Assembly (NCBI RefSeq): GCF_000821245.2
Contig: NZ_LN611424.1
Location: 1,009,965-1,073,964 of the forward strand
DNA: 64,000 nucleotides
Origin: Virgibacillus senegalensis
Lineage (GTDB): Bacteria > Bacillota > Bacilli > Bacillales > Amphibacillaceae
Direction: 5' to 3'
Shown here: piece by piece, positions 24,721-34,097 of the stretch
Layout of the letters: every line of letters begins with the position of its first letter
How positions within the stretch are numbered: position 1 is the stretch's first letter
Position numbers and translations under genes: made by a program
Notes under the pieces: model-generated
The model's input: only the letters and a program-made list of their open reading frames with translations
Databases searched by the model: none
Told to the model about the DNA's origin: nothing

Positions 24721-24773
24721 ATTGGTATAGACATCTATATATTACCGGTGTTATACTTTCTACAGCGTTTTCA
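24721..24773 (+). promoter_or_regulatory. nagE promoter with NagR-type operator and cre-like site
   Basis: TAGACA (24728-24733), an 18-bp spacer and TATACT (24752-24757). TATAGACATCTATA (24726-24739) covers the -35 and differs by one base from the element before nagA (27900-27913), so both are likely NagR operators. TGAAAACGCT on the minus strand (24764-24773) is a cre core, placed just after the -10 for roadblock control by CcpA. Confidence 0.65.
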
Positions 24774-24794
24774 AAATATAGAGGAGTGGAATTA

Positions 24795-26729
24795 ATGCTA
24801 GCGTTTTTACAACGAATTGGTAAATCTTTAATGTTTCCAATCGCTATGCTCCCTGCTGCTGCTCTACTGGTTAGACTGGGTGCTGATGATATGTTGGATA
24901 TCCAGTTTATCAGCCAGGCAGGAAGCGGGATATTAGATAATCTTGCACTTATTTTCGCGATTGGCGTAGCGATGGGCTTCGCTCGTGATGGAAGCGGAGC
25001 TGCCGCCTTGTCAGGTGCAGTAGCATTCCTGGTATTGACTGGCGGTGTCGGAGCCTTTGGTGATGAGTTAGATATGGGCGTATTCGGCGGTATTATCGCC
25101 GGAATTGTTGCTGGTCTGCTTTATAACCGGTATTCCAATATCCAACTCCCGGACTGGTTGGCTTTTTTTGGTGGAAAAAGGTTTGTCCCGATCATCACGG
25201 CAATTGTCATGGTGATCTTATCTGGTATCTTCGGACTCATCTGGCCGCCAATTCAGACAGCGATCAATGGTCTAGGGGAATGGATGCTTGGTGCAGGCGC
25301 CCTTGGGGTCGGAACATATGGCTTTTTCAACCGGCTTTTAATTCCGGTTGGACTCCACCATGTCATCAACACCCTGGTATGGTTTGATTTTGGTTCCTTC
25401 GTACCCGAGGGAGCTTCGGAGCCGGTAAGAGGAGAAATCAATCGTTTCTTGCAAGGAGACCCGTCTGCAGGTACTTTCCTTGCAGGATTCTTCCCGATCA
25501 TGATGTTCGGTCTGCCGGCAGCTTGTCTCGCCATGTATGCCGCTGCTAAAAAGACACGCAGAGCCGCGGTTGGTGGTATGTTATTCAGTATCGGATTTAC
25601 TGCATTTTTGACCGGTGTAACGGAACCAATTGAGTTTTCATTTATGTTCTTGTCTCCACTTTTATATGTGGTACATGCCATACTGACTGGTATCTCTATG
25701 ATCATAGCTTTATGGCTAGATATCCGGCATGGGTTTGGTTTTTCAGCCGGTTTCATTGATTATGTCTTAAATTTCGGTATAGCACAAAATCCAATCATTT
25801 TGTTCATTCAAGGACTGGTCTTTGCGGCTATTTACTTTGTGGTATTCTACGTGTTGATTGTCAAGCTCGATTTGAAGACCCCCGGCCGTGAGGATGAGGA
25901 CGTAGAACATGCCGATGAAAGCGGGATTATCGCTAAAGGCGGTAAGAATTATGATGCTAAGGCTTATCATTATTTACAAGCACTCGGTGGTCCAGAAAAT
26001 ATTAAAAACCTGGACTATTGTGCAACCCGGCTTCGCCTGGAAATGAATAACATGGAGGAAGTCGATGAGAAGGCGCTTAAACGCCAAGGAGCCAATGGTG
26101 TCATGAAACTGAACAAGCGAAATTTACATGTGGTTGTGGGAACTACAGTTGATTTCCTTGCTGAAGCAATGCGTAAACGAATGGAAAACAACAACATGGA
26201 AGCACCGGGAAAAGAAGAGGATGCAGAAATCCCGGCTGAAGAAAGCCAGAGAACAGTAGGAAAACTTGCGAGCAACGATTTTGTTGCTCCTGCATCTGGT
26301 AAGCTAATGGAAATTACAGAAGTGCCGGACGAAGTATTCTCTGAAAAAATGATGGGTGATGGATTTGCAATCGAACCAGAAGACGGCTTGTTTGTTGCCC
26401 CAGTCGATGGCGAAATCATCAACGTCTTCCCGACCAAGCATGCTGTCGGAATTAAAGCTTCCACTGGACATGAAGTGCTGGTCCATGTCGGACTTGATAC
26501 CGTGCAGCTTGGAGGAAAAGGCTTTGAAGTATTTGTAAGCGAAGGGAAGCAAGTGAAAAAAGGGGAAAAACTCCTGAAGGTGGACCTCGGATTCATTAGA
26601 GAAAATGCAGCTTCTGCCATTACCCCTGTCATCTTCACAAACCTCGGAGATAACGAGCAGGTTAGATTACTTCAAAGCGGTACCATTAAAATTGGCCAGG
26701 AAAATATACTTGACTTAAAACAAGAATAA
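24795..26729 (+). CDS. nagE: PTS N-acetylglucosamine-type EIICBA component
   Basis: A fused sugar phosphotransferase permease of 644 residues. The membrane IIC domain spans about 1-360 (MLAFLQRIGKSLMFPIAMLP). The IIB domain follows, with its phospho-Cys in LDYCATRLRLE (about 415). The IIA domain is at the C-terminus, with the phospho-His in EVLVHVGLDTV and DGLFVAPVDGEI before it. It imports and phosphorylates GlcNAc, giving the NagA substrate. GTG 24786 is in frame, but ATG 24795 has the better SD spacing. GlcNAc specificity rests on sequence type and the nearby nagR-nagA-nagB. Confidence 0.88.
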   Translation: MLAFLQRIGKSLMFPIAMLPAAALLVRLGADDMLDIQFISQAGSGILDNLALIFAIGVAMGFARDGSGAAALSGAVAFLVLTGGVGAFGDELDMGVFGGIIAGIVAGLLYNRYSNIQLPDWLAFFGGKRFVPIITAIVMVILSGIFGLIWPPIQTAINGLGEWMLGAGALGVGTYGFFNRLLIPVGLHHVINTLVWFDFGSFVPEGASEPVRGEINRFLQGDPSAGTFLAGFFPIMMFGLPAACLAMYAAAKKTRRAAVGGMLFSIGFTAFLTGVTEPIEFSFMFLSPLLYVVHAILTGISMIIALWLDIRHGFGFSAGFIDYVLNFGIAQNPIILFIQGLVFAAIYFVVFYVLIVKLDLKTPGREDEDVEHADESGIIAKGGKNYDAKAYHYLQALGGPENIKNLDYCATRLRLEMNNMEEVDEKALKRQGANGVMKLNKRNLHVVVGTTVDFLAEAMRKRMENNNMEAPGKEEDAEIPAEESQRTVGKLASNDFVAPASGKLMEITEVPDEVFSEKMMGDGFAIEPEDGLFVAPVDGEIINVFPTKHAVGIKASTGHEVLVHVGLDTVQLGGKGFEVFVSEGKQVKKGEKLLKVDLGFIRENAASAITPVIFTNLGDNEQVRLLQSGTIKIGQENILDLKQE

Positions 26730-26736
26730 CAATCGT

Positions 26737-26771
26737 AAAACCCCAGCTTTAATAAAAGCTGGGGTTTTGTT
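26737..26771 (+). terminator. Terminator of nagE
   Basis: AAAACCCCAGCTTT-AATA-AAAGCTGGGGTTTT, a perfect 14-bp stem. Confidence 0.95.
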
Positions 26772-26806
26772 TGATTCATTGAAGCCAATTTACTAGGAAT
26801 CCCGCC

Positions 26807-27042
26807 GGGGTCAGTCCCCAAAATAACAAAAATGCGAAAAAAGGTGATTGCGGGGACTGACCCCAAACCAAACATAAATAAAAAGAAACCGACTTTGGGG
26901 TCAGTCCCCGATCCGCTTAAATCCACCAATGACAAGGTTTTTATATAAGGGAAGACACGAAAAAGACCGTTTCGGGGACTGACCCCTAAACGGTCTTTTC
27001 TGCACATATGGGCTCTTATGTTAGCGGTAGGGGACTGTCCCC
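26807..27042. repeat. REP-like cluster D (five units) between nagE and nagR
   Basis: Alternating units occur: GGGGTCAGTCCCC 26807-26819, GGGGACTGACCCC 26852-26864, GGGGTCAGTCCCC 26897-26909, GGGGACTGACCCC 26974-26986 and GGGGACTGTCCCC 27030-27042. A half unit, CTGTCCCC, lies at 27052-27059. The first four form two facing pairs spaced 32 and 64 bp apart. The gap has no gene besides. Confidence 0.9.
26961..26999. terminator. Terminator-like hairpin carrying a REP unit in its loop
   Basis: AAAAGACCGTTT (26961-26972) pairs perfectly with AAACGGTCTTTT (26988-26999). The whole loop is one REP-like unit with one base each side. With its A-rich and T-rich arms it could end transcription from either strand, including nagR on the minus strand. 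Confidence 0.7.
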
Positions 27043-27080
27043 TCAAGCGTGCTGTCCCCATCCCACCGTCCCATCCGAGC

Positions 27081-27803
27081 TTAACGGGGCATTTGCAGTT
27101 TGAATTTGTATTTGTCTGCCCGGTAGGCGGATTTGACATATTCGAATGGTTCATCATTGCTTAAGTAGGTGAGACGCTCGATTAACAACACAGGATCACC
27201 TGGTTTAAGCTGTAAGTACTTGATTTCCTTATCATTGGCAAGTGCCGATTCAATTTCCTGATCGGCATGCTTGATGGTATGGCCGAGCGTGTTTTCGATA
27301 TAGTCATAAAACGACGGTGCAAAGTCTTCTCTCGTCATGTTCCCTGCGATTTTCTTCGATGTGTAGATTGTTTCTACTGCCAGCGGTGCTTGATCTGCCA
27401 TCCGAACCCGTTCGATTTTAAAAATCGATTCTCCGATGTCCACTGCCAGATTGGCAGCAAGTTTTTCGTCAGCCTCCATTTCCTCGAAGCGTACAAGCTT
27501 ACTGGAAGGAGTAAGACCCCTAGCCCGCATATCCTCACTGAAGCTGGTCAATCCCTGTAAGTTTTGCTCGAATTTTTTCTCAGCTACAAATGTACCTTTG
27601 CCTTTTTGGCGATACAGCAGCCCTTCAGAGGCCAGGTTGTTAATGGCTTGTCTGACAGTCATCCGGCTGATGTGGTGTTTCTCTGCGTATTCCCGCTCGG
27701 AAGGGAGGAGTTCTCCCGGTTTTAATTGTTCGGTTTCGATCAGGTGTTTGATTTCCTCTTCCAATTGATAATATATAGGTAATGGTGAATTTTTATCGAC
27801 CAT
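27081..27803 (-). CDS. nagR: GntR/HutC-family repressor of GlcNAc use
   Basis: About 240 residues. The N-terminal winged helix (PIYYQLEEEIKHLIETEQLK and SEREYAEKHHISRMTVRQAI) is followed by a UTRA effector domain from about residue 85 (LTSFSEDMRARGLTPSSKLV). In B. subtilis, NagR/YvoA is released from DNA by GlcN-6-P or GlcNAc-6-P. It is divergent from nagA, and the shared interval carries the TATAGACA-type operator also found before nagE. ATG 27803 is chosen because AAAGGAG lies 6 nt upstream; ATG 27809 abuts the SD. Confidence 0.9.
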   Translation of the reverse strand: MVDKNSPLPIYYQLEEEIKHLIETEQLKPGELLPSEREYAEKHHISRMTVRQAINNLASEGLLYRQKGKGTFVAEKKFEQNLQGLTSFSEDMRARGLTPSSKLVRFEEMEADEKLAANLAVDIGESIFKIERVRMADQAPLAVETIYTSKKIAGNMTREDFAPSFYDYIENTLGHTIKHADQEIESALANDKEIKYLQLKPGDPVLLIERLTYLSNDEPFEYVKSAYRADKYKFKLQMPR

Positions 27804-27878
27804 ATCCATCTCCTTTCATCGCCTGGCTTGTAAAGAGAAAATGAAAAGCTATAAAAATTTTATCAAAATATTCAGGTT

Positions 27879-27930
27879 AAGTATATACTTATATTAATGT
27901 ATAGACAACTATATCTCATTGTGATACCTT
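27879..27930 (+). promoter_or_regulatory. nagR-nagA divergent control region
   Basis: TATAGACAACTATA (27900-27913) is the probable NagR operator. TAGACA (27902-27907), a 17-bp spacer and TG-A-TACCTT (27922-27930) form the nagA promoter. A perfect 12-bp palindrome, AAGTATATACTT (27879-27890), lies beside it and may serve as a second site or as the -10 of nagR. Confidence 0.55.
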
Positions 27931-27991
27931 AAAAGTGACTTCCTATATTATCGGTGTTTTTTGCAATTATTTAGAAAAGAGGCGAGCGACT

Positions 27992-29185
27992 GTGGCGAAA
28001 GAAGGCACGTTACTCATAAAAAATGTTAAGGTTTTTGCGGAAGAGGAAGTAATCGAGAAGGGATATTTATTGGCTGAGCAAGGAAAAATAAAAGAAATCG
28101 GCCCAATGGAACAGCTGACTACCGAAACATCCGACAAGGCAGTCGTGGTGGACGGAAACGGTCTTAATGCTATTCCCGGGTTTATAGATGGGCATATTCA
28201 TGGAGCCAACGGGGCAGACGTAATGGATGCCACTCCGGAAGCATTGGAAACGATGGCGACCGTCCTTCCACGTGAGGGGACCACAAGCTTCCTGGCGACA
28301 ACCATTACCCAGTCTACCAATAACATCCATAAAGCATTGGAAAATGTAGCTCGTTACCAAAATAAACCGGCTCAAGCGGAGATCATCGGAATCCATTTGG
28401 AAGGACCGTTTATCGAGGAAAGCAAAGCAGGTGCCCAGCCGAAGGAACACATTCTAGCTCCAGATGTAGAGCAATTTGAAAAATGGCAGCGAATTTCTGG
28501 TAATCGGATCAAGACGATTACTATGGCGCCTGAAAAAGATGAGGATGGAGCACTTACCAAATACCTTACCGGTCACGGAATTAACGTATCGGCAGGACAT
28601 ACATCGGCAACCATCGCCGATATGCGAAAAGCGGTCGAGAACGGTGTCCAACAGGTGACCCATCTATGTAACGCGATGTCGCCAATTCACCATCGTGATA
28701 TCGGGGTTGTAGGGGCTGCTTTAACACTGGAAGAGCTGAAAAGCGAACTAATTGCTGATAAAATTCATGTCTCTCCGGAGATGATCAATTTTATTTATCA
28801 GAACATTGGCAGTCAACGCCTCATGCTGATTACGGACGCGCTCCGGGCAAAGTGCTTAAAACCGGGCACTTATGATCTTGGCGGACAAGAAGCAACGGTA
28901 ACAGAGGACCGTGCTACGTTAAGTGATGGGACGCTTGCTGGATCTATTTTGAAAATGTACCAGGGCGCCCAAAATATGATGGAAATTACCGATGCGAGGT
29001 TAACGGACATTGTAACCATGACAGCAGTCAACCCGGCAAAGCAAGTCAACATGTATGATCGAAAAGGAAGCCTTGCGCCAGGAAAAGATGCGGATGTTTT
29101 GTTGGTGGAAGACGATGTCTCCATTAAATACACTTTTTGCCGTGGAGAATTGGCATACGAGGAGGCGAACGAACGTGAATATTAA
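27992..29185 (+). CDS. nagA: N-acetylglucosamine-6-phosphate deacetylase
   Basis: A cytoplasmic amidohydrolase of about 397 residues that removes acetate from GlcNAc-6-P. Metal and catalytic motifs are present: PGFIDGHIHGANGADVMD (near residue 60), HLEGPFIEESKAGAQ (about 130, metal Glu), SAGHTSAT (about 200), THLCNAMSPIHHRD (about 222) and LITDALRAK (about 282, catalytic Asp). The frame opens at 27935, but GTG 27992 has AGAGGCG upstream and the family N-terminus. It overlaps nagB by 11 bp. It links GlcNAc import and MurQ output. Confidence 0.94.
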   Translation: MAKEGTLLIKNVKVFAEEEVIEKGYLLAEQGKIKEIGPMEQLTTETSDKAVVVDGNGLNAIPGFIDGHIHGANGADVMDATPEALETMATVLPREGTTSFLATTITQSTNNIHKALENVARYQNKPAQAEIIGIHLEGPFIEESKAGAQPKEHILAPDVEQFEKWQRISGNRIKTITMAPEKDEDGALTKYLTGHGINVSAGHTSATIADMRKAVENGVQQVTHLCNAMSPIHHRDIGVVGAALTLEELKSELIADKIHVSPEMINFIYQNIGSQRLMLITDALRAKCLKPGTYDLGGQEATVTEDRATLSDGTLAGSILKMYQGAQNMMEITDARLTDIVTMTAVNPAKQVNMYDRKGSLAPGKDADVLLVEDDVSIKYTFCRGELAYEEANEREY

Positions 29186-29906
29186 ACAAGTAGAAGACTA
29201 TGAGGCTATGAGCATAGCAGGTGCCCAGTTAATTATGGAGACAGTAAAGCGGCTGGAAAACCCCGTACTCGGACTGGCGACAGGCTCAACGCCAGAAGGA
29301 GTTTATAAACAGCTGATCGATGCATATCAGCGGCAGCAAGTGTCATTCCGTGAAACGACTACCTTCAATCTCGATGAATATGTCGGTCTCGCTGGAGAAG
29401 ACCCGAACAGCTATCGTTATTTCATGGATGACAAGTTTTTTGACCATATTGACATCAATAAGCAGCAAACCTTTGTTCCGAATGGAAAAGCGGATGACCT
29501 GCAACAGGAATGCGAGCAGTATGAACAACGGTTGAAGGACCATCAGGAAATCGATTTGCAAGTATTGGGAATCGGTGTAAATGGCCATATTGGCTTTAAT
29601 GAACCGGGAACATCGTTTAAAACGAGAACCCACGTTGTCAATCTCGCGCCATCAACACGAGAAGCCAATGCCCGCTTTTTTAACAGCATGCAGGAGGTCC
29701 CGGAACAAGCGATTACGATGGGGATTGCAACGATCATGAAAAGCGAGAAAATTGTATTGCTCGTTTCTGGAGAGAAAAAAGCGAGGGCGTTAGATCAATT
29801 GCTTCATGGGGATGTAACGGAGGAATTTCCTGCCTCGATATTGCAAACCCATGATAACGTCCAAATCATCGCAGATAAAGCAGCATTATCGAAGGTAAGA
29901 GTGTAG
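29175..29906 (+). CDS. nagB: Glucosamine-6-phosphate deaminase
   Basis: NagB isomerises and deaminates GlcN-6-P to fructose-6-P and ammonia. The 243-residue length equals the short Bacillus NagB. Motifs seen are LGLATGSTPEGVY (about 35), FNLDEYVGL (about 65, catalytic Asp), VLGIGVNGHIGFNEPG (about 132, active-site His) and ITMGIATIM. GTG 29175 is chosen, with GAGGAGG 9 nt upstream and overlap into nagA; the frame itself opens earlier. It ends the nagAB operon. Confidence 0.94.
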   Translation: MNIKQVEDYEAMSIAGAQLIMETVKRLENPVLGLATGSTPEGVYKQLIDAYQRQQVSFRETTTFNLDEYVGLAGEDPNSYRYFMDDKFFDHIDINKQQTFVPNGKADDLQQECEQYEQRLKDHQEIDLQVLGIGVNGHIGFNEPGTSFKTRTHVVNLAPSTREANARFFNSMQEVPEQAITMGIATIMKSEKIVLLVSGEKKARALDQLLHGDVTEEFPASILQTHDNVQIIADKAALSKVRV

Positions 29907-29951
29907 GCAATCCGGTGAATTTTTTCACAGAGGATTGCCTTTCCTCTTTTA
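29905..29951 (+). terminator. Terminator of nagAB
   Basis: AGGCAATCC pairs with GGATTGCCT (29932-29940) around an 18-nt loop, then a T-rich tail. Confidence 0.85.
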
Positions 29952-30101
29952 AAACGGAACGCTAGATTAAGTAAGGTTTCACAGCTGATAGCCACATCCA
30001 ACTTCGACAAACTTGCCATCCATAAGTGGAAAATGACGTTTCTTTTCCACGAAAGACCTCGACCACTATCATTCCCCGGGAAATAATGTCGAAAAAAAGT
30101 A

Positions 30102-30734
30102 CTATACGTCGATTTCCAAATAAGAGCTTCCGCCGGGTGTAATTTCAACCTGGTCGCTGGTTAGGTCTACCATCCAGTCGGTGAACGTTTCTTCCTGACC
30201 ACTTTCGACGTAAACAGAAAAAGCTACATTTTCCTGATAGGAGATGTCTTTCAACAAGTATTCCGAATTGCGAAGTTGATTTTCCAATTTGCCGAGTAGG
30301 GAATAATCAGCTTTGACAAGAAAGTGTTTCATTAGCTGGCGTCTAACGATCCCGGTCGTATCCAGCGCCTGCGAGGTTGTACCGGAATACGCACGGATCA
30401 ATCCGCCGGCGCCTAGCTTGATCCCTCCGAAGTATCGGGTCACCACTACGACGGTATCTTTAAGGTCCTTCTTTTTTAACACTTCAAGAATGGGAACACC
30501 AGCTGTTCCGCTTGGTTCGCCGTCATCATTGGCTTTTTGGATTTGGTTATGTTCCCCGATCATATAGGCAGAGCAGTTATGGGTAGCATCATGATGTCGT
30601 TTTTTAATTTCCCCGATGAAGGCTTGAGCTTCCTCCTCGGTTTCGACCCGCTTTACATGGCCGATGAAGCGAGACTTCTGTATGGTGACTTCATCCGTCC
30701 CTTCGGTTTTTACGGTAAAATAGCTATTTAGCAT
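30102..30734 (-). CDS. yvyE: YigZ/IMPACT-family protein
   Basis: A 210-residue protein of the UPF0029/YigZ type. The N-terminal IMPACT domain contains KSRFIGHV, HHDATHNCSAYMIG, NDDGEPSGTAGVPILEVL and TRYFGGIKLGAGGLIRAY. A smaller C-terminal alpha-beta domain follows. The family is structurally linked to RNA or ribosome binding, but its cellular role is unsettled. It lies divergent to degS, as in B. subtilis. AGGAGG lies 11 nt before the ATG. Confidence 0.92.
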   Translation of the reverse strand: MLNSYFTVKTEGTDEVTIQKSRFIGHVKRVETEEEAQAFIGEIKKRHHDATHNCSAYMIGEHNQIQKANDDGEPSGTAGVPILEVLKKKDLKDTVVVVTRYFGGIKLGAGGLIRAYSGTTSQALDTTGIVRRQLMKHFLVKADYSLLGKLENQLRNSEYLLKDISYQENVAFSVYVESGQEETFTDWMVDLTSDQVEITPGGSSYLEIDV

Positions 30735-30946
30735 CTTGCATTTAACCTCCTAAATCTTCATTATATAAAGTAAGAGCAAGTGCCGCAAATAATTGAGAAA
30801 CTGCTGGCCGCGCATGTTGGGCTTTTTTGGGCATAATGGAATTTTTTGAAGGAAGACCTTTTATAAAATTTTGAAGCACAGGGAAAATTACCCCCATAAG
30901 CCTGATTTATCCTTCGAATGTACTATGAGGAGATAGGTGGAGAAAG

Positions 30947-32092
30947 ATGACAAAGAAAGCAGATGAGAAAGCATTGGATCATATTATAACTGAGATGATC
31001 GATACGGTGGAAAACAGTAAGGATGAAGTTTTTTACATAGGCGAAGAGTCCCGTAAGGAGTACGAACAGCTGCAAAACGAATTAGCTGAAACGAAGCGTC
31101 AGGTCATCCATGTTATAGAAGAAGGCGACGATCTCGAACAAAAAGTACGTTTCTCCAGAATTAGACTATCTGAAGTAAGTAAGCATTTTGATAACTTTTC
31201 AGAAAAAGAAATCAGAGAGGTTTATGATCAAACCCATACGTTACAATCCGAGTTGACGATGAAGCGGGAAAAGGAAAAAAATCTGCGCGAGAAACGGGAT
31301 GAAATTGAGCGGCGCCTTCGATCGCTGGAACAGACAGTCAAGCGGGCGGAAGGTCTAGTCGGCAAGATTTCCGTCGTCTTAAATTATTTGAACGATGATT
31401 TCAAACAAGTGTCCGAGGTGCTTCAGGACGCTCAGCAAAAACAAGAATTCGGCTTGAAAATCATCGAAGCCCAGGAAGAAGAGCGAAGACGTTTGTCCCG
31501 TGAGATGCATGACGGGCCAGCGCAAATGCTTGCCAACATTCTCTTGCGCTCCGAACTAGTCGACCGCACATTCCGTGAGCGAAGCGTCGAAGAAGCTGTC
31601 CAGGAAATGAAAAGCATGCGGAAAATGGTCCATACATCCTTGTCGGAGGTCCGGCGGATTATTTATGATTTGCGCCCGATGGCACTTGATGATCTCGGGC
31701 TCGTCCCGACCATGAAAAAGTACTTGACCAACACGGAAGAATATAACCGAATCAAGATTGAGTTTACTCCGCTTGGAGAGCAGCGGCGGCTTGACACCAA
31801 ATATGAAGTGGCCTTGTTCCGACTAATGCAGGAATCGGTGCAGAATGCCGTCAAGCACTCGGAGGCGACGTTGATCCAGGTAAAGATGGAGATTATGCAG
31901 GACAAAGTTGGATTGGTGATCAAAGATAATGGAAAAGGGTTTGAAATGAGTGACAGAAGGGAAAAGTCATTCGGTATCATCGGCATGAAGGAACGTGTTG
32001 AAATGTTGGATGGAGAAATCGATATTTACTCCAAAATCAACGAAGGCACTTCCGTGATTATCAATGTGCCGTTGAACCAGCAGGAAGTATAG
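30947..32092 (+). CDS. degS: Two-component sensor histidine kinase DegS
   Basis: A soluble NarL-type kinase of 381 residues. A long coiled-coil sensor region (about 20-170) is followed by the phospho-acceptor His in RRLSREMHDGPAQM (about 189) and the HATPase domain (MQESVQNAVKHSEA near 300, IKDNGKGF near 335, SFGIIGMKERVEMLDG near 350). No transmembrane segment is present. It phosphorylates DegU and so controls exoenzymes, competence and motility. Synteny with yvyE and degU supports the name. Confidence 0.95.
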   Translation: MTKKADEKALDHIITEMIDTVENSKDEVFYIGEESRKEYEQLQNELAETKRQVIHVIEEGDDLEQKVRFSRIRLSEVSKHFDNFSEKEIREVYDQTHTLQSELTMKREKEKNLREKRDEIERRLRSLEQTVKRAEGLVGKISVVLNYLNDDFKQVSEVLQDAQQKQEFGLKIIEAQEEERRRLSREMHDGPAQMLANILLRSELVDRTFRERSVEEAVQEMKSMRKMVHTSLSEVRRIIYDLRPMALDDLGLVPTMKKYLTNTEEYNRIKIEFTPLGEQRRLDTKYEVALFRLMQESVQNAVKHSEATLIQVKMEIMQDKVGLVIKDNGKGFEMSDRREKSFGIIGMKERVEMLDGEIDIYSKINEGTSVIINVPLNQQEV

Positions 32093-32385
32093 CGGGATTG
32101 ACTAATGTCGTAATTTGAGGATGATTAAATTAAAGTAAAACTTGCTCAAATTAATACAAATCCAGCTATATCATGTATAATATAGAGAAAGAGACACACT
32201 GCGACAGCAGAAAGGTTTAGTAACTGGTGGTAGAAAACATAGCAACTATTACAGCAAGAGGAAAAAATCAACTTAAAAGGCGGTGTTTAACGCTGTCCTG
32301 GTATATGTTGATTTATTCTGGCCGTTGGCGGGCAGACAATTCCCGCTGAAGGAGTTTCACTTCATGCAATTAGGAGGAACAGAGT
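32093..32385. other. degS-degU intergenic leader
   Basis: A 293-bp AT-rich gap. TATAAT at 32176-32181 is a possible -10 with only weak -35 candidates. A GCGGG-CCCGC hairpin lies near 32327-32345. degU probably has its own promoter here. No coding frame is supported. Confidence 0.5.
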
Positions 32386-33066
32386 ATGACAACCAACATA
32401 TTATTAGTCGATGACCACAAGTTATTCCGTGAAGGTGTTAAAAGAATCTTAGATTTCGAGCCTTCATTCAATGTTGTCGCTGAAGGGGATGACGGTTCCA
32501 CAGCAGTAAAGCTGGTGGAAGAGTACAATCCGGATGTCGTCTTGATGGATATCAACATGCCGAACCTTAATGGTGTCCAGGCAACTTCGGATTTGATTGA
32601 GAAGCACCCGGACATAAGCGTCATCATTTTATCAATCCATGATGATGAAAATTACGTGACACATGCTTTAAAAACCGGTGCGCAAGGGTATTTACTGAAG
32701 GAAATGGATTCTGATGCGCTGATCGAGGCGATTAAGGTCGTCAGTGAAGGCGGTTCCTACCTCCATCCGAAAGTAACCCACAACCTTGTGCAGGAATACC
32801 GCAGACTGGCTGAGGAAAGTGCCAACAAGCCGGTGGAAAAACAAATCGATTATCGCAAACCATTGCATTTGCTGACACGGAGAGAATGCGAAGTGCTGCA
32901 GCTATTGGCTGACGGCAAGAGCAACCGCGGAGTCGCGGAGGCATTGTACATTAGTGAAAAAACGGTAAAAAACCACGTCAGTAATATTTTGCAAAAAATG
33001 AATGTAAACGATCGGACACAGGCCGTTGTTTCAGCTATTCGAAATGGCTGGGTCGAAGTCCTGTAA
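32386..33066 (+). CDS. degU: Response regulator DegU
   Basis: A NarL/FixJ-type regulator of 226 residues. The receiver domain (1-120) has acidic residues in LLVDDHKLF, phospho-Asp 56 in [12 protein letters not shown], and Lys in YLLKEMD. The C-terminal LuxR-type helix-turn-helix is [20 protein letters not shown] to [15 protein letters not shown]. The SD AGGAGGA precedes the ATG. It integrates motility, competence and matrix decisions with SinR encoded 10 kb upstream. Confidence 0.97.
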   Translation: MTTNILLVDDHKLFREGVKRILDFEPSFNVVAEGDDGSTAVKLVEEYNPDVVLMDINMPNLNGVQATSDLIEKHPDISVIILSIHDDENYVTHALKTGAQGYLLKEMDSDALIEAIKVVSEGGSYLHPKVTHNLVQEYRRLAEESANKPVEKQIDYRKPLHLLTRRECEVLQLLADGKSNRGVAEALYISEKTVKNHVSNILQKMNVNDRTQAVVSAIRNGWVEVL

Positions 33067-33076
33067 CCAACACTGA

Positions 33077-33104
33077 AAAAGCCGGGGGATATCCCCCGGC
33101 TTTT
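33077..33104 (+). terminator. Terminator of degU
   Basis: AAAAGCCGGGGGAT followed by its exact complement ATCCCCCGGCTTTT. Confidence 0.93.
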
Positions 33105-33253
33105 GTCCATTCTGCGAGCAGACGTGTGCCGGAAAAGGTTACCATTCTAGCAAATTTAGCCAAAAGAATTTTTTTGTGCTAGATAATCATGGAATCTGCC
33201 TGTAAAATAGAAGATAAGCATAATCGAAACTTTGTCTATGAAAGGTAGATTTT

Positions 33254-34096
33254 ATGAAAATTGCTGTTATGACTGATAGTACGGCTTATATACCGGAAGA
33301 GGTCCGCCGTGAAAAAAATATACATATGGTGCCGCTCAACGTCATTTTTGAAAATCAATCCTATCAGGAGGAAGTCGATATTACGGCAGATGAATTTTAT
33401 CCGATGGTGAAAGCTGCCGCGGAACTGCCAAAAACCTCCCAGCCATCGATCGGATTGATCACCGAAAAGCTGGAAGAACTGGCTAAGGATTATGATGCCG
33501 TCATTTCTGTCCACTTATCAAGCGGGATTAGCGGGACGTTTGAAGCTGTCGGTTCTGCCGGGAGAATGGTCGAAGGAATTGACGTACACCCTTATGATTC
33601 GGAAATGAGTTGTATGGTACAAGGGTTTTATGCCCTGGAGGCTGCAGATATGGCCGCCGACAATGCAACGGTTGAAGAGATTCTGGCACGGCTCGATGAA
33701 ATGAAGCAGTCGATGAGCGCTTACTTTATGGTTGATGATTTGAACAACTTGCATAGAGGGGGACGTTTAAATGGTGCCCAGGCTTTGGTTGGCAGCATGC
33801 TCCAGGTAAAACCGCTGCTTTATTTTGAAGATAAAAAAATCGTTCCATTTGAAAAAATCCGTACCCGGAAGCGTGCCTTGAAGCGGATTGAAGATTTATT
33901 TGCGGCTGATGCCGAAACCGGTAAGCCGATTCGGGCGGCCGTGATTCATTCACTTCGTGAAGAGGAAGCACAGGCGATGAAACAGGATTTCGAAGCAAAG
34001 TATCCAAACGCCGAAGTGGTCGTCAGTTACTTCGGTCCAGTGATCGGTACCCATTTAGGCGAAGGTGCCATCGGACTTGGCTGGTATTTTAAATAG
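33254..34096 (+). CDS. degV: DegV-family fatty-acid-binding protein
   Basis: A 280-residue cytoplasmic protein. The family N-terminus AVMTDSTAYIPEEV and the ligand-contact region SVHLSSGISGTFEAVGSA, followed by VDDLNNLHRGGRLNGAQALVGSMLQVKPLL, are readable. DegV/FakB proteins bind a fatty acid for phosphorylation by FakA. The position between degU and comFA matches B. subtilis yviA. Which FakB type it is cannot be told. Confidence 0.9.
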   Translation: MKIAVMTDSTAYIPEEVRREKNIHMVPLNVIFENQSYQEEVDITADEFYPMVKAAAELPKTSQPSIGLITEKLEELAKDYDAVISVHLSSGISGTFEAVGSAGRMVEGIDVHPYDSEMSCMVQGFYALEAADMAADNATVEEILARLDEMKQSMSAYFMVDDLNNLHRGGRLNGAQALVGSMLQVKPLLYFEDKKIVPFEKIRTRKRALKRIEDLFAADAETGKPIRAAVIHSLREEEAQAMKQDFEAKYPNAEVVVSYFGPVIGTHLGEGAIGLGWYFK

Positions 34097-34097
34097 G

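Noticed and set aside
26015-26638. 207-codon minus-strand frame inside nagE
   Set aside because: A shadow of the well-conserved IIB-IIA coding region; no SD, no family resemblance, Ser/Pro-rich as expected for antisense frames.
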